A stretch of DNA of 54,069 bases from Melioribacteraceae bacterium (GTDB lineage: Bacteria > Bacteroidota > Ignavibacteria > Ignavibacteriales > Melioribacteraceae). Shown in pieces: positions 28,540 to 37,878 of the stretch (position 1 is its first letter; every line of letters starts with the position of its first letter). The stretch is from positions 1 to 54,069 of the forward strand of contig WGCV01000031.1 of assembly GCA_015493615.1 (NCBI GenBank). The letters are read 5' to 3'. The notes beneath the pieces were generated by a model. It worked only from the letters and a program-made list of their open reading frames with translations. It had not been told where the DNA came from and made no database searches. Position numbers and translations under genes: made by a program.

Positions 28540-29616
28540 TTGAAAACCAAATTTACATTAATTGATTTTGTCTTAAGAGAATGGCTGGTTATCGCTTCTG
28601 GCGTTGGATTTGTCGTCACATCATTATTCACAAGGCAATTTCCGCATTATACATTAAATGAAATTGAAGTATTGTTCATTTTATTTGTTCTTTTTGTTGT
28701 TGTAAACGGTTTGCAAAGAAGTGGACTTCTACTAAAACTAACGCGTTCAATTGAAAAGGGAAAAGCAATACCGTTAAAACTTGTTTTGGCAACATTCTTT
28801 TTATCTATGCTGGTTACGAACGATATTGCTTTAGTTGTCATTGTTCCGCTTACGTTATCGCTCAACATAAATCGAAAAGACATTCTCGTTATTTTAGAAG
28901 CGTTATCCGCTAATTCCGGTTCGGCGTTAACTCCGATTGGCAATCCGCAAAATATTTATATTTATTGGTTTTACAATGTTTCGCTAGGAGCGTTTATAAA
29001 AACAATCGCGCCGTTTTCGTTATTTATTCTCTTGTTGCTAATTGTATTTTCTATTTTTATTAAAATCAGAAATAATTCAAAAGAATATCAAGTAGGCAAA
29101 ATAAGCGGAAAAGCATACGTTTACGTAACTTTATTTATTATTGTGCTCTTAACGGTTTTTCGTGTTTTCCCTGTTTCTATTGGACTTGTTGTTCTTTTGT
29201 TTGCTTTACTTTTTGATAGAAAAGCATTACAAATTGATTACGCGCTTCTATTAAGTTTCTTTTTTTTCTTCGGTATTGCCGATAATTTTAGAACCATATT
29301 AACTTCGGAAATCACTCATTCCGGGAATGTTTTTTTATTATCGGCTTTGGCAAGTCAAATTATGAGTAATGTTCCAACTACGCTTTTATTCGCAAAATTT
29401 ACTTCGAACTGGGAAGCGTTATTATGGGGTTCCAACGTCGGCGGTTTTGGTAGTTTATTCGGTTCTTTGGCAAATTTGATAGCATACAAATTTTATATTA
29501 CGCATGATAGCCCTAAGAATGTAAAAAAATTTACCGTTAAATTTCTTGCAATTGGTTACATCGCATTGCTTCTTTCAATGGCATTATATTTTTTATTGAA
29601 AAACTTCAACTTTTAA
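28540..29616 (+). CDS. ArsB/NhaD-type ion permease
   Basis: The 358 residues form about ten membrane helices. The segment SANSGSALTPIGNPQNIYIY is the conserved discontinuous-helix motif of the ArsB/NhaD/SLC13 (ion transporter) superfamily, and FLSMLVTNDIALVVIVPLT is the companion motif. The second repeat shows LSALASQIMSNVPTTLLFAK and GSNVGGFGSLFGSLANLIAY. The transported ion (an anion such as arsenite or a dicarboxylate, or Na+/H+ exchange) cannot be told from sequence. The start is TTG at 28540 with GGAG 5 nt upstream; no ATG is near. The strong terminator upstream separates it from the T9SS genes. Confidence 0.82.
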   Translation: MKTKFTLIDFVLREWLVIASGVGFVVTSLFTRQFPHYTLNEIEVLFILFVLFVVVNGLQRSGLLLKLTRSIEKGKAIPLKLVLATFFLSMLVTNDIALVVIVPLTLSLNINRKDILVILEALSANSGSALTPIGNPQNIYIYWFYNVSLGAFIKTIAPFSLFILLLLIVFSIFIKIRNNSKEYQVGKISGKAYVYVTLFIIVLLTVFRVFPVSIGLVVLLFALLFDRKALQIDYALLLSFFFFFGIADNFRTILTSEITHSGNVFLLSALASQIMSNVPTTLLFAKFTSNWEALLWGSNVGGFGSLFGSLANLIAYKFYITHDSPKNVKKFTVKFLAIGYIALLLSMALYFLLKNFNF

Positions 29617-29672
29617 CTGTGGTTTTTTACTATCTTTACAACTGAATTAAAATCATAACAATTTATTTTATT

Positions 29673-30341
29673 TTGAGATTTTTTTTACTTTTTATCATAT
29701 CGTTTTTCCTCCCACTCTCATTGTTTTCACAAATTTTAGTTACCAATAATTTTACGGTTGACGACGGGCTTGCTTATTCCGAAGTTACTTGCGCTTACAG
29801 AGATTACCGTGGAATTCTTTGGCTTGGAACTTCTTCCGGTTTGTCCGAGTGGAACAGCGTTGAATTTAATAACTACTACGCCGAAGACGGACTTCCGTCG
29901 AGTTTAATCAAATCAATTTGCGAGGATGAAAATAATACTTTATTTGTCGCTACCGACGAAGGGCTTGTTTACAAAAAGGGCGAACGTTTTCTTTTTCCGA
30001 AGAATTTACCAAATGAACTCAAATCCAAAATAAACGAAATTTATCTTTCGCGAAATAACAAGTTTTATATTCTTTCCGAAAATTCCGGTTTGTGGATTAA
30101 AGAAAAAAATGAATTTCGCCGGTTGGAACTTGTTAACAGAGATAGAGATTTTGTTCCGATTTCTATTTTGGAAAAGAAAAACGGTGATATTTTAATCGGG
30201 ACGCGCTCGAGTGGGATTTTTCAAATAATCGACAATAAAATCAAGCGTGTAATTTTCGAACCGGTTTATGGAAAATTTCCGGTTGTCGATTTAGTTGAAC
30301 GCGGCGACAGTTCGCTTTGCGCCGCTTTGAAAATCCAATAA
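29673..30341 (+). pseudogene. Two-component-regulator propeller protein, 5' fragment
   Basis: Only the first 222 residues of what should be a much longer sensor remain. They show a signal peptide (FLLFIISFFLPLSLFSQ) and propeller blades (NFTVDDGLAYSEVTCAYRDY, RGILWLGTSSGLSEWNS, EDGLPSSLIKSICEDENNTL). The complete relative at 42106-45309 has the same opening and then a full propeller, membrane helix and kinase. The frame ends at 30341 within a sequence that also encodes, on the other strand, the end of a Sel1-repeat fragment. The gene is therefore broken at a rearrangement junction near 30318-30330. Start is TTG. Confidence 0.7.
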
Positions 30342-30604
30342 ACAGCGCGCGCCGTGTCCGCCTCAAAACCTTCGCCGAGCAAATAGCGCAAGCCCAATTC
30401 GTGTTCGGCAAGCGGATTTCCTTTCTTCGCTTCCTGAACAAGATAATAACTCGATAATAGCGGATAATCAGGAAAACGGTTCTTTTTATTCAGTTGGTAA
30501 GTTTGGGGCGGGGAATTATACTTAAACGCTTGACTTACAGTAGTATCTTGCGCGAAAAGAATTCCGTAAAACAAAAAAAACACTATGAAGAGTTTGGATT
30601 TCAA
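30266..30604 (-). pseudogene. Sel1-repeat protein, 5' fragment
   Basis: Starts at TTG 30604 with a signal peptide (FIVFFLFYGILFAQ). One Sel1/TPR-like repeat is recognisable (LAEHELGLRYLLGEGFEADT, RAVYWIFKAA). Immediately after the FKAA of that repeat the frame runs antisense into the propeller gene (SELSPRSTKSTTGNFP) and stops. A normal family member would have further repeats, so this is a 5' fragment meeting the propeller fragment head to head. Confidence 0.6.
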
Positions 30605-30808
30605 GTATAATAAATTTTCTTTTTTTAATTAAGAGACAGAAACGAACGGATTTTCGTTTCCGTAAGAAATTCGATTAATTTCAACTTTTACGTTTCAATG
30701 AGTTACAAAGCGGCATAAATATCTTAATTGTTCTTTGGCTTAATTCAGTCTCGTTTTCTTTTCAAATAAATAATAAGTTCATGCAATATGATATTTTAAT
30801 TAAATTAA

Positions 30809-32203
30809 TCAAAATGCATGATCAACATACATTGAAATGTACATTCCTTCTTTACCAAATGCATTATCCAATCTTAAAATAAGATTATTCATAAAAATTC
30901 TAATTCCGCCACCAAAGCTCCACTTCATATCCGTATGTAACGTTGAAATTTTCCAAACCGGCGCAACACGTCCAAGTTCGGCAAAGAAGGCAAACTCTAT
31001 CCAATGCACGTTCAAACTTCTTGTAAAAGCCGTATAATTAAACGGGTTCCATTTAATTATTTGCCGGTATTCTGCGCCATAGTAAATTACCGCTCTATCG
31101 TTAAAGCGACCTTCATAATAAGCGCGAAGTCTATACCTACCTCCGAGATATGCGCCGGTGTAGGGCGGGGGACGATGATACATTCTAATTTCATTACCAG
31201 CCTGATCGTAACCAATTACATCGTACTCGTTCCACGTTAGCGTATTTACTGTCCAAAAATTCACCGCTAAAACTTTTGGCAAAGAGCTTTTTCCGAACCA
31301 ATATTCGTGCAGAGGGAAATACCATCTTAAATCCGTTTCAATAACGCTCCAAGGCGCATAAGTATCGAACCAACCGAAGTCCCGACGGAAAGAGAATCTT
31401 TGTAAACTTCCGCGTGTCGGATTAATATAATAATCGGTATTTTCTCGGGTTAAAGCAAAATCAATTCCATTTGTAGCAAAAGCAACTCTTTTTCTGTAAA
31501 ATGGTTTAATGTCAATAAAAGTTCTTCCGCTAACAAACGGATTCCAGTCGGTGCCTCCCATTTCTCCGGCAACCAAAATTCCGTTTTTCAATATCGGCGT
31601 AAAATATACTTGGTTTTTCCCGTGTCCTATAGGAAGTAAAAATCTGAATTTTAGTTCATACCATTGGTCGTATCCGCTTACTTCCATATAATCATTTTGA
31701 TCGGACTCATTACTTCCTGCGCGAGGTTTATTTGGGTCAATAGGTTTGAACGGATTATCTTTATATACTTTAAGCACTCCAAAATATCCGCCTAAAATAT
31801 CCGGCGCGATATATATTCGTGGATAAAACGGCAAATAAAATTCTCTAACTTGGAAAAATCCGTATTTTGTGCCATTAGTGCTCATTAATCCGCCCATATA
31901 CAAGGACATATTTCGCTGAGAAAGTCCTTGTATTCCTACAAAACCACCGACAGCCCAACCAAATATTTCACTGTATAAAGCAAAAGGCAAAGCGGCAACA
32001 GTAACCTGATTATTTAATAGTAGGGTTGAATTTTCAATTTCTTCGTCAGGTAAATATTTTTCATCCGTAACGATATTTTTAGTTGTATCGCTCTTTGTTT
32101 GAGCGATACATTGAACTAAAAATATCGAATTCATTATTAGAATGACAAAAAATATTTTCCTAAAATATTGAACACTCAATGTTATTTTTTCTTTGGCTTT
32201 CAT
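30809..32203 (-). CDS. BamA/TamA-like outer-membrane barrel, last gene of the inositol operon
   Basis: The 464-residue protein has a signal peptide (FFVILIMNSIFLVQCIAQ) followed by a long beta-rich region of alternating strands. RYRLRAYYEGRFNDRAVIYY (about 369-388) is the equivalent of the conserved RGY loop of Omp85/surface-antigen proteins, and the end is MYISMYVDHAF with a C-terminal Phe. No POTRA domains are visible; the N-terminus is only about 50 residues before the barrel. It begins 41 bases after the inositol phosphate synthase gene and is most likely transcribed with it. A second, different barrel of the same type opens the operon (37879-38967). The role is unknown: channel, receptor or lipid handling. 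Confidence 0.75.
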   Translation of the reverse strand: MKAKEKITLSVQYFRKIFFVILIMNSIFLVQCIAQTKSDTTKNIVTDEKYLPDEEIENSTLLLNNQVTVAALPFALYSEIFGWAVGGFVGIQGLSQRNMSLYMGGLMSTNGTKYGFFQVREFYLPFYPRIYIAPDILGGYFGVLKVYKDNPFKPIDPNKPRAGSNESDQNDYMEVSGYDQWYELKFRFLLPIGHGKNQVYFTPILKNGILVAGEMGGTDWNPFVSGRTFIDIKPFYRKRVAFATNGIDFALTRENTDYYINPTRGSLQRFSFRRDFGWFDTYAPWSVIETDLRWYFPLHEYWFGKSSLPKVLAVNFWTVNTLTWNEYDVIGYDQAGNEIRMYHRPPPYTGAYLGGRYRLRAYYEGRFNDRAVIYYGAEYRQIIKWNPFNYTAFTRSLNVHWIEFAFFAELGRVAPVWKISTLHTDMKWSFGGGIRIFMNNLILRLDNAFGKEGMYISMYVDHAF

Positions 32204-32244
32204 ATTGTCTATTTTGATATTCTTTTATTAGCGAATATAAGGTA

Positions 32245-33570
32245 TTATTCATAACATTCCAACTCATTATTTGTCGCATTGGCGTCAATATGAGTTACAG
32301 GAGCAACATTCATCATTTTACGAAGCGTATTTTTTAATTTCATTAATTGAATAAATAAATCATGCTCCGGAACCGTATTTTCAGAGTGCATTGGGCTTTT
32401 AAAGAACAAAGACAACCAGTCCTGAATACCTTTCATATTGGCTCTTAAAGCCAAATCAGCGAAGAGAACCAGATCCAGAACTATAGGAGCCGCAAGAATT
32501 GAATCCCTACATAAGAAATTGATTTTTAACTGCATCGGATAACCGAGCCATCCGAAAATATCTATATTATCCCAACCTTCTTTGTTATCTCCTCTCGGAG
32601 GATAGTAATTAATTCTTACTTTGTGGTAATAATTTCCGTACAAATCAGGATAAACATCCGGCTGCAATACGGTATCCAAGACGGATAATTTACTTTCTTC
32701 TTTTGTCTTGAATGAACTTGCGTCGTCAAGGACTTCACCGTCTCTGTTGCCTAAAATATTTGTAGAGAACCATCCGTTAAGTCCGAGCATTCTGGTTTTT
32801 AACATTGGACCGATTACGGTTTTGATAAGCGTTTGTCCCGTCTTAAAGTCTTTTCCTGCAATCGGAACATTATTTTCCGTAGCTAAATCAACAATTGCTG
32901 GAATATCAACGCTTAAACTCGGCGAGCCGTTAATATAAACAGCGCCTTCTGAAACAGCCGCCCACGCATATAACATGCTTGGTGCTATATCAACATCGTT
33001 ATTTTTCATTCCAGCAATAAAAGATTCTTTTGTTTTATGAACATCTTTAAGAGGGATAAATACTTCCGTACTTCCCGCCCAAATTACAACGACTCTATCG
33101 AGAGAATTCTTGGTTCTAAATTCTTTGATATCTTCTCTCAACTGTAACATAAGTTCATATTTGTTTTCGCCTTTTTTTACATGTTCGCCGGATAATCTTT
33201 TAACATAATTTTGGTCAAATACTGCTTTCATTGGTCGTAAGTTTTCCAATTCTTCCGCAACGTTATTCAAATCTTTTTCTTCCAATACTTTTGCGTAGCG
33301 TGAGGCTTCAAGACAACTTTCGTCTCTTATATCCCAACCTCCGAATACCAAATTGTCAATCGATTCCAATGGCACAAAATCCTTAATTAAAGGGAAGTTA
33401 TTATCGGAACGCTTCCCGATTCGTATTGTTGCCATTTGAGATATTGAGCCAATTGGTTTTGCCAGACCTTTTTTTATTGCAAATACGCCGGCTAAAAAAG
33501 TAGTGGATACGGCTCCGTTAAGTCCTACAATAAGAACTCCTAATTTTCCATTTGGTTTTTTAATTTCCAT
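32245..33570 (-). CDS. ino1: myo-Inositol-1-phosphate synthase
   Basis: The 441-residue enzyme converts glucose 6-phosphate to inositol phosphate using NAD+. The N-terminal Rossmann start VGLNGAVSTTFLAGV and the family blocks FGGWDIRDE, VVIWAGSTEVF, GKDFKTGQTLIKT and GLNGWFSTNILGNRDGEVL with a downstream PMQLKINFLCRDSILAAPI are all present. Length is usual for the shorter bacterial/archaeal group. AGGAGG lies 8-9 nt upstream of the ATG. It is the committed step of de novo inositol synthesis and gives the operon its theme. Confidence 0.95.
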   Translation of the reverse strand: MEIKKPNGKLGVLIVGLNGAVSTTFLAGVFAIKKGLAKPIGSISQMATIRIGKRSDNNFPLIKDFVPLESIDNLVFGGWDIRDESCLEASRYAKVLEEKDLNNVAEELENLRPMKAVFDQNYVKRLSGEHVKKGENKYELMLQLREDIKEFRTKNSLDRVVVIWAGSTEVFIPLKDVHKTKESFIAGMKNNDVDIAPSMLYAWAAVSEGAVYINGSPSLSVDIPAIVDLATENNVPIAGKDFKTGQTLIKTVIGPMLKTRMLGLNGWFSTNILGNRDGEVLDDASSFKTKEESKLSVLDTVLQPDVYPDLYGNYYHKVRINYYPPRGDNKEGWDNIDIFGWLGYPMQLKINFLCRDSILAAPIVLDLVLFADLALRANMKGIQDWLSLFFKSPMHSENTVPEHDLFIQLMKLKNTLRKMMNVAPVTHIDANATNNELECYE

Positions 33571-33609
33571 GATTTTTTCCTCCTGTTAATTTAATTTTAT
33601 TCAAAAATT

Positions 33610-34317
33610 TTAGATTTCATTTATTACTTTTGGCAAATTCTTTATCGATTTGATAATCAGATCGGCGTTTTCCGTACTTTGCGGTTTGCTCCAACCTTTC
33701 ACTTTAAGCCAAACGGTTATACAGCCAAGTGATTTTGCCGGTGCAATATCATTTTTGTATGAATCCCCGACCACAACAACATTATTTGGAGTTTCATTTA
33801 ATTTATTAATTGTATATTCAAAAATTTTTTTGTCCGGTTTTCTGATTCCAACAATTGTAGAATCAACAATTACGTCAAAATATTTAGCTACCCCAAGTTC
33901 GGTTAAAACCGTCTTTACATTTCCGTAATAATTTGAGACCAAACCCAGTTTGAAATTGTGTTTTAATTCTTCCAATACGGTTTTGGTTGTAATAATATTT
34001 CTAACGGTTGAGTTAAAACAAAATTGACTTAATTTTTCAATTAAATCCTCATTAACTTCTTCAAGAATTTTATTGTTGATTAGATACTCTAACTGATATT
34101 TTATTTGGGTTTTATAAGTATTTATTAACGAGAACTCCGGACCGATAATTGTAGGAATTGTTCTTTCAGAGTAAACAAATGCGTTTCTGAATTCATCTTT
34201 CGGAATTGAGATTTTGTAATAGACGTATGCTTCCCAAAATTTTTCCGCCCAATGAATTCCATCGGTATCAAGAGTTCCGCCAAAATCAAATACGATTGCC
34301 TTTATTTTTTCACTCAT
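33610..34317 (-). CDS. HAD-family phosphatase
   Basis: The 235-residue HAD hydrolase carries motif I IVFDFGGTLDTDG (nucleophile D11), motif II LVSNYYG, motif III Lys in IRKPDKKIF and motif IV VVGDSYKNDIA. The usual second Asp of motif I (D+2) is replaced by Gly13, as in the DFGG-type HAD subgroup. It overlaps the flippase-like gene by 4 bases and lies 39 bases before ino1. In this context it may dephosphorylate an inositol phosphate or phosphatidylinositol phosphate. That assignment is inferred from position only. Confidence 0.85.
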   Translation of the reverse strand: MSEKIKAIVFDFGGTLDTDGIHWAEKFWEAYVYYKISIPKDEFRNAFVYSERTIPTIIGPEFSLINTYKTQIKYQLEYLINNKILEEVNEDLIEKLSQFCFNSTVRNIITTKTVLEELKHNFKLGLVSNYYGNVKTVLTELGVAKYFDVIVDSTIVGIRKPDKKIFEYTINKLNETPNNVVVVGDSYKNDIAPAKSLGCITVWLKVKGWSKPQSTENADLIIKSIKNLPKVINEI

Positions 34318-35378
34318 TCGATTTCCAAATCACTAAGTTTATTATCACTAATATTTGGTTTTTTGATTTGTATCAAAAGGAGTCCGATAAAAATCCAGAA
34401 AAATTCTCTAACTCTGTTTATTAATCCGATATAAACGCCGATAGCAGACGAAATATTTAGTCCGCCCATAATTAAATAAAGACTGCCTTCGCGTATTCCC
34501 AAACCCATTGGAACAAAAAAGAATAAGTTCAACATTAGCGAGCTGAATGCATTAATATAGATTGCGTCTTCGAGCGTGATATTTATGCCTATAGATTTGA
34601 GAATAAAAATAAATTCCACCGAAGCAACAACTCTGGCAATTACTTCGAGGGATAACGAGGCATAAAAAGTTTTTCTTTGTTTTGTATATAGTTCAATAAT
34701 TTGATTATCAATTGACGTTAATGTCGTTTCTTTCAGTTTTAATTTTTCATATAGCTTTGTCGTAAAAGGTAATTTCCTTATTAAATTAAGAAGCGAATTA
34801 AAAACGCCGTTCTTATGTCTGGCATAAAAGAACCAAACTCCAATTAAAGTAAAAATAAACGATGCGCCCAGAATGAGTTGAAGCTCAATAGTTAACGGTA
34901 GTGAAATTATCGCTAAAATAATGGCAATAAACCAAAATACAAAAGAAGATAGAAAATGTAACATTGAATACAAGACAACCAACGATACGGAATTATTTAA
35001 TCCGAAATATTTCTTTAACGCAAATATTTTATATGGTTCGCCTCCGAGATTAACTACGGGCGTAATATAATTTATTGCAAAACCGCTTAATGAAATGGAA
35101 AAAACGTCTTTGTAAGATATTTTATGTTTAAGTGATTTGATAACAAGCGCCCAAGCCCAAGCGTTCAGTATATAAACTAAAGCCCAAACTCCTATAATTG
35201 GAATTATCCACCACCCGGTTTTCTTTATGTTGCTAATAATATTTTCAACACCGAACCGGTTTATCAGAAAAACAAACAATGCTAATCCGACAACGAAAAA
35301 AAGAGTTTGAATTCTCGTGTTTTTTGGTGCATCGGAATCTGTTTCTGTTCTAAAATATTTAAGCACTCTGGAAAACAT
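34314..35378 (-). CDS. Flippase-like integral membrane protein (LPG-synthase TM / UPF0104 family)
   Basis: The 354 residues contain about eight membrane helices. Family marks include SISLSGFAINYITPVVNLGG followed by EPYK near 95-115, and FFVPMGLGIREGSLYLIMGG near 290-310, as in the membrane domain of lysylphosphatidylglycerol synthases and related UPF0104 proteins. These domains are associated with lipid flipping or presentation of lipid-linked groups. The soluble aminoacyl-transferase domain of true LPG synthases is missing. It starts one base after the phosphatidyltransferase stop and overlaps the HAD gene by 4 bases. It may move the inositol lipid across the inner membrane. Confidence 0.82.
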   Translation of the reverse strand: MFSRVLKYFRTETDSDAPKNTRIQTLFFVVGLALFVFLINRFGVENIISNIKKTGWWIIPIIGVWALVYILNAWAWALVIKSLKHKISYKDVFSISLSGFAINYITPVVNLGGEPYKIFALKKYFGLNNSVSLVVLYSMLHFLSSFVFWFIAIILAIISLPLTIELQLILGASFIFTLIGVWFFYARHKNGVFNSLLNLIRKLPFTTKLYEKLKLKETTLTSIDNQIIELYTKQRKTFYASLSLEVIARVVASVEFIFILKSIGINITLEDAIYINAFSSLMLNLFFFVPMGLGIREGSLYLIMGGLNISSAIGVYIGLINRVREFFWIFIGLLLIQIKKPNISDNKLSDLEIE

Positions 35379-35379
35379 A

Positions 35380-36291
35380 TTAATTTTTGTCGGTTCCCTT
35401 CATTATCATTTTTATCAGATAATCGCTGTAATTGTTATGTTTAATGATAACATAAACTAAAAGTAAATTCAGCGCGGTTAGTTCAAATATCCAAAAAATG
35501 CATGGATATCCGATTAATACGCCGAAAAATAATACGATTAAGCGAGTATTGGAGGTAAGGATATTATACCATTTGATTAAAGGTTTGTGAAGTTCTCGAT
35601 ATTTGTTTCTTAACCAATCGGGAATATTTTCACCAAATACGTCTTTTGTCAAAAGGTATAGTTGTTTCATTTTTCGAGCAATAGATTCTTGCTGAAGAGT
35701 ATAATTAAGATAAAGACGCTGAAATAATTTATTGCCAAAGTCTTTTTTCCAAGAAAGTCTTTCATATTTCTTCATTAAAATAGCCGAATCGTCAATTTCG
35801 CTTTTCTTTTTATCAAGAACAAAATATACATAAAGATTTCTCGAATAGTCGGCAACTGCGCTTTGTAGCGAATGACTAAAACCGGCTACTATTGCTACGC
35901 CAATTATCCAAACCGGCGCGCCTCCTTCAATAAGTCTTGCAAGAAGATGCACATAGATGCTGATAAATTTAAGATTATCGGAAATCCCGTCCAGTATTCT
36001 GCCAAGTTGACTTTGTGAATTTGTCATACGCGCCAACTGCCCGTCTGCGCCGTCCAAGGCTTGCGCAAACATTAATAAAAGTATTCCGTAAATGTTTAGA
36101 GACAAATTATTGTAATAAAGCAAATGCCCGCCTGCAACGCCGACAAAAATACTCAATATAGTAACTTGGTTTGGAGTGATTCGTAATGCTTTGGCTGTAA
36201 TAGCAAGCACGTAACCTATCGGGCGATAAAAAATCTTATCTAAAAATTCTTCTGTATCTTTTGATTTATATGTTTCTTTAATTTTTGACAT
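35380..36291 (-). CDS. CDP-alcohol phosphatidyltransferase
   Basis: The 303-residue membrane enzyme carries the full signature D83-G-x2-A-R-x8-G-x3-D-x3-D105 (DGQLAR ... GRILDGISD), which binds the CDP-activated substrate and two metal ions. Hydrophobic helices lie around it at about 43-60, 66-80, 120-140 and 245-285. The family joins a CDP-activated alcohol with a second alcohol. With an inositol phosphate synthase and a nucleotidyltransferase in the same operon, the likely product is a phosphoinositol lipid or a diinositol-type phosphodiester. The choice between CDP-diacylglycerol and CDP-inositol as donor is not decided by the sequence. Confidence 0.92.
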   Translation of the reverse strand: MSKIKETYKSKDTEEFLDKIFYRPIGYVLAITAKALRITPNQVTILSIFVGVAGGHLLYYNNLSLNIYGILLLMFAQALDGADGQLARMTNSQSQLGRILDGISDNLKFISIYVHLLARLIEGGAPVWIIGVAIVAGFSHSLQSAVADYSRNLYVYFVLDKKKSEIDDSAILMKKYERLSWKKDFGNKLFQRLYLNYTLQQESIARKMKQLYLLTKDVFGENIPDWLRNKYRELHKPLIKWYNILTSNTRLIVLFFGVLIGYPCIFWIFELTALNLLLVYVIIKHNNYSDYLIKMIMKGTDKN

Positions 36292-36305
36292 TAGAAATTT
36301 CTTTC

Positions 36306-37169
36306 TTAAAAAGATGAAATTTTCTTGACAAGTTGTTTGTTTTTTCCACCTTCTTTGTTTACGGCGGCTCTTGCGTAAATTGCCTTTGCAATAAACTTAC
36401 TTGCTTCGTCTCTTATAGGTGCAAAACTCGGCCAATCGTTAATATCAATTATTGTTATTTTCCCGTTTTCTTCAATTATTGCGTCGCCTCCATAAATTAA
36501 CAAATCCATAACTTCGGCGGATTTATTCGCCAAGGATTTCAGAGTATCGAAATTAAAATCATATTTGTTTCTTCCGTTCAAATAATACCAATAGAAAAAT
36601 TCGGTATCTTTTACTGAATAAAACTTGACTACATCGCCTTCAAGGTGTTCTTGCAAGATTGCATCGGTAATTCCACGCAGTTTAAACTCATTAAGAACAA
36701 AATTTAATTGCTCGTCGCTGTAAACAAGAGTAACATCTTCTCTGTGAATAGCATGGACATCGCCACGCTTAATCCAAATTTTATCTTTCCCAACAACCGA
36801 AAGTTTATACTGAATATTAGAATCGGTTTTTACAATATGGCTTTTGGGGATAGTTACGTCTGCATTGCCCAATTTTTGTATCATATTTACACGATGACAA
36901 TTATAAGAAGATTGCGTGGAATTAATTACGGTTATTCCTTTTTTTTCCATATCCGCCAATTTATTTAATGCGTCGGAGCTTCGAGCCATAGAAAAGAATA
37001 AATCGGCTTCAATGTTTGATGAAATAATATCGTCTTCTGAATATAGAATTGTATCAACGCCTAATTTTTCAAGTTCTTTTGCTGTTTTTTGAAGAATTAG
37101 AGCATCGTTATTACGATGATTGGGGGAGTAATGTTCTTTTCTTTTTATTCCTGCAAATAAAGGTCTCAT
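36306..37169 (-). CDS. ATP-grasp-like protein, possible kinase or ligase
   Basis: The 287 residues have an N-terminal pre-ATP-grasp region (RPLFAGIKRKEHYSPNHRNN), then VTIPKSHIVKTDS, a lysine strand KDKIWIKRGDVH and ILQEHLEGDVVKFYSV. The metal-binding end is ITIIDINDWPSFAP, as in RimK-like and inositol-phosphate-kinase-like (ITPK) ATP-grasp enzymes. In an inositol operon a phosphoinositol kinase is an attractive guess, but amino-acid or acyl ligation is equally allowed by the fold. It overlaps the preceding nucleotidyltransferase stop by 4 bases (ATGA) and lies 14 bases before the phosphatidyltransferase. Confidence 0.7.
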   Translation of the reverse strand: MRPLFAGIKRKEHYSPNHRNNDALILQKTAKELEKLGVDTILYSEDDIISSNIEADLFFSMARSSDALNKLADMEKKGITVINSTQSSYNCHRVNMIQKLGNADVTIPKSHIVKTDSNIQYKLSVVGKDKIWIKRGDVHAIHREDVTLVYSDEQLNFVLNEFKLRGITDAILQEHLEGDVVKFYSVKDTEFFYWYYLNGRNKYDFNFDTLKSLANKSAEVMDLLIYGGDAIIEENGKITIIDINDWPSFAPIRDEASKFIAKAIYARAAVNKEGGKNKQLVKKISSF

Positions 37170-37876
37170 ATTATTTCCGTTTCATTCATTAAAAATTTTT
37201 TTGCTTTCTCAATATCGGATACATGATCTACATCAATAATTTTTGAAAAGGGATAAGCGTAAATCGTATATCCTTTTCGAATAAGAAACCGTTGAAAGTT
37301 TCGTAATCTTTCCATACCGCTGTTTACAGCTTCCTCAACTTCTTTTTTTATGCTTTTCTTAAAAAAATACATTCCGCCGCTTACGTATTTATAACCGTTG
37401 TTTTCGTCGTAGAAATTTAGTATTCTGAAATTTTCATCAACTTCAATGTATAAAGGTTTTTCATCATCAATAAAATCGGTTGTCGCAAATATTCCGTCTG
37501 CTTGGTCCTTATTTATTGAAAAATTAATGAAGTTGGCAAAGTCTTTTTCGCGAAAGATAGAATCGGATGTTGTGAGCAAAAACGGCGATGAGATTATTTT
37601 ACTTAATTCAAATAAACTATGTAATGAACTTTTTGTCGATTTTACAATTAAGTTAATAGGAACTGGAAAATTATTTTTTGTTAGATAATCTTTGAGATCA
37701 TTTGAATTTTCGTTTATAATACAACTAACCGATTTTATTCCGTTTTCAATAGCTATATTAATTATTCTATGAATTAACGGAACGCCGTTAATTTCAACCA
37801 AAGGTTTGGATACTTTAATTCCCTCGTTTTTCAAACGAATGCCTTCGCCGGCGGCAATAATTCCCAAATCGACCAT
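37166..37876 (-). CDS. Sugar-nucleotidyltransferase-type enzyme, possibly inositol-phosphate cytidylyltransferase
   Basis: The 236-residue protein has the nucleotidyltransferase opening LGIIAAGEGIRLKNEGIKVS (about 4-23) followed by the sugar-binding KPLVEINGVPLIHRII. TTSDSIFREKDF is the acidic metal-binding turn. In hyperthermophiles such as Thermotoga and Archaeoglobus a domain of this type makes CDP-inositol and is fused to a CDP-alcohol phosphatidyltransferase. Here the two activities are separate genes two positions apart. Activation of inositol phosphate to CDP-inositol is therefore the favoured role, though other sugar phosphates are possible. Confidence 0.75.
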   Translation of the reverse strand: MVDLGIIAAGEGIRLKNEGIKVSKPLVEINGVPLIHRIINIAIENGIKSVSCIINENSNDLKDYLTKNNFPVPINLIVKSTKSSLHSLFELSKIISSPFLLTTSDSIFREKDFANFINFSINKDQADGIFATTDFIDDEKPLYIEVDENFRILNFYDENNGYKYVSGGMYFFKKSIKKEVEEAVNSGMERLRNFQRFLIRKGYTIYAYPFSKIIDVDHVSDIEKAKKFLMNETEII

Positions 37877-37878
37877 TA

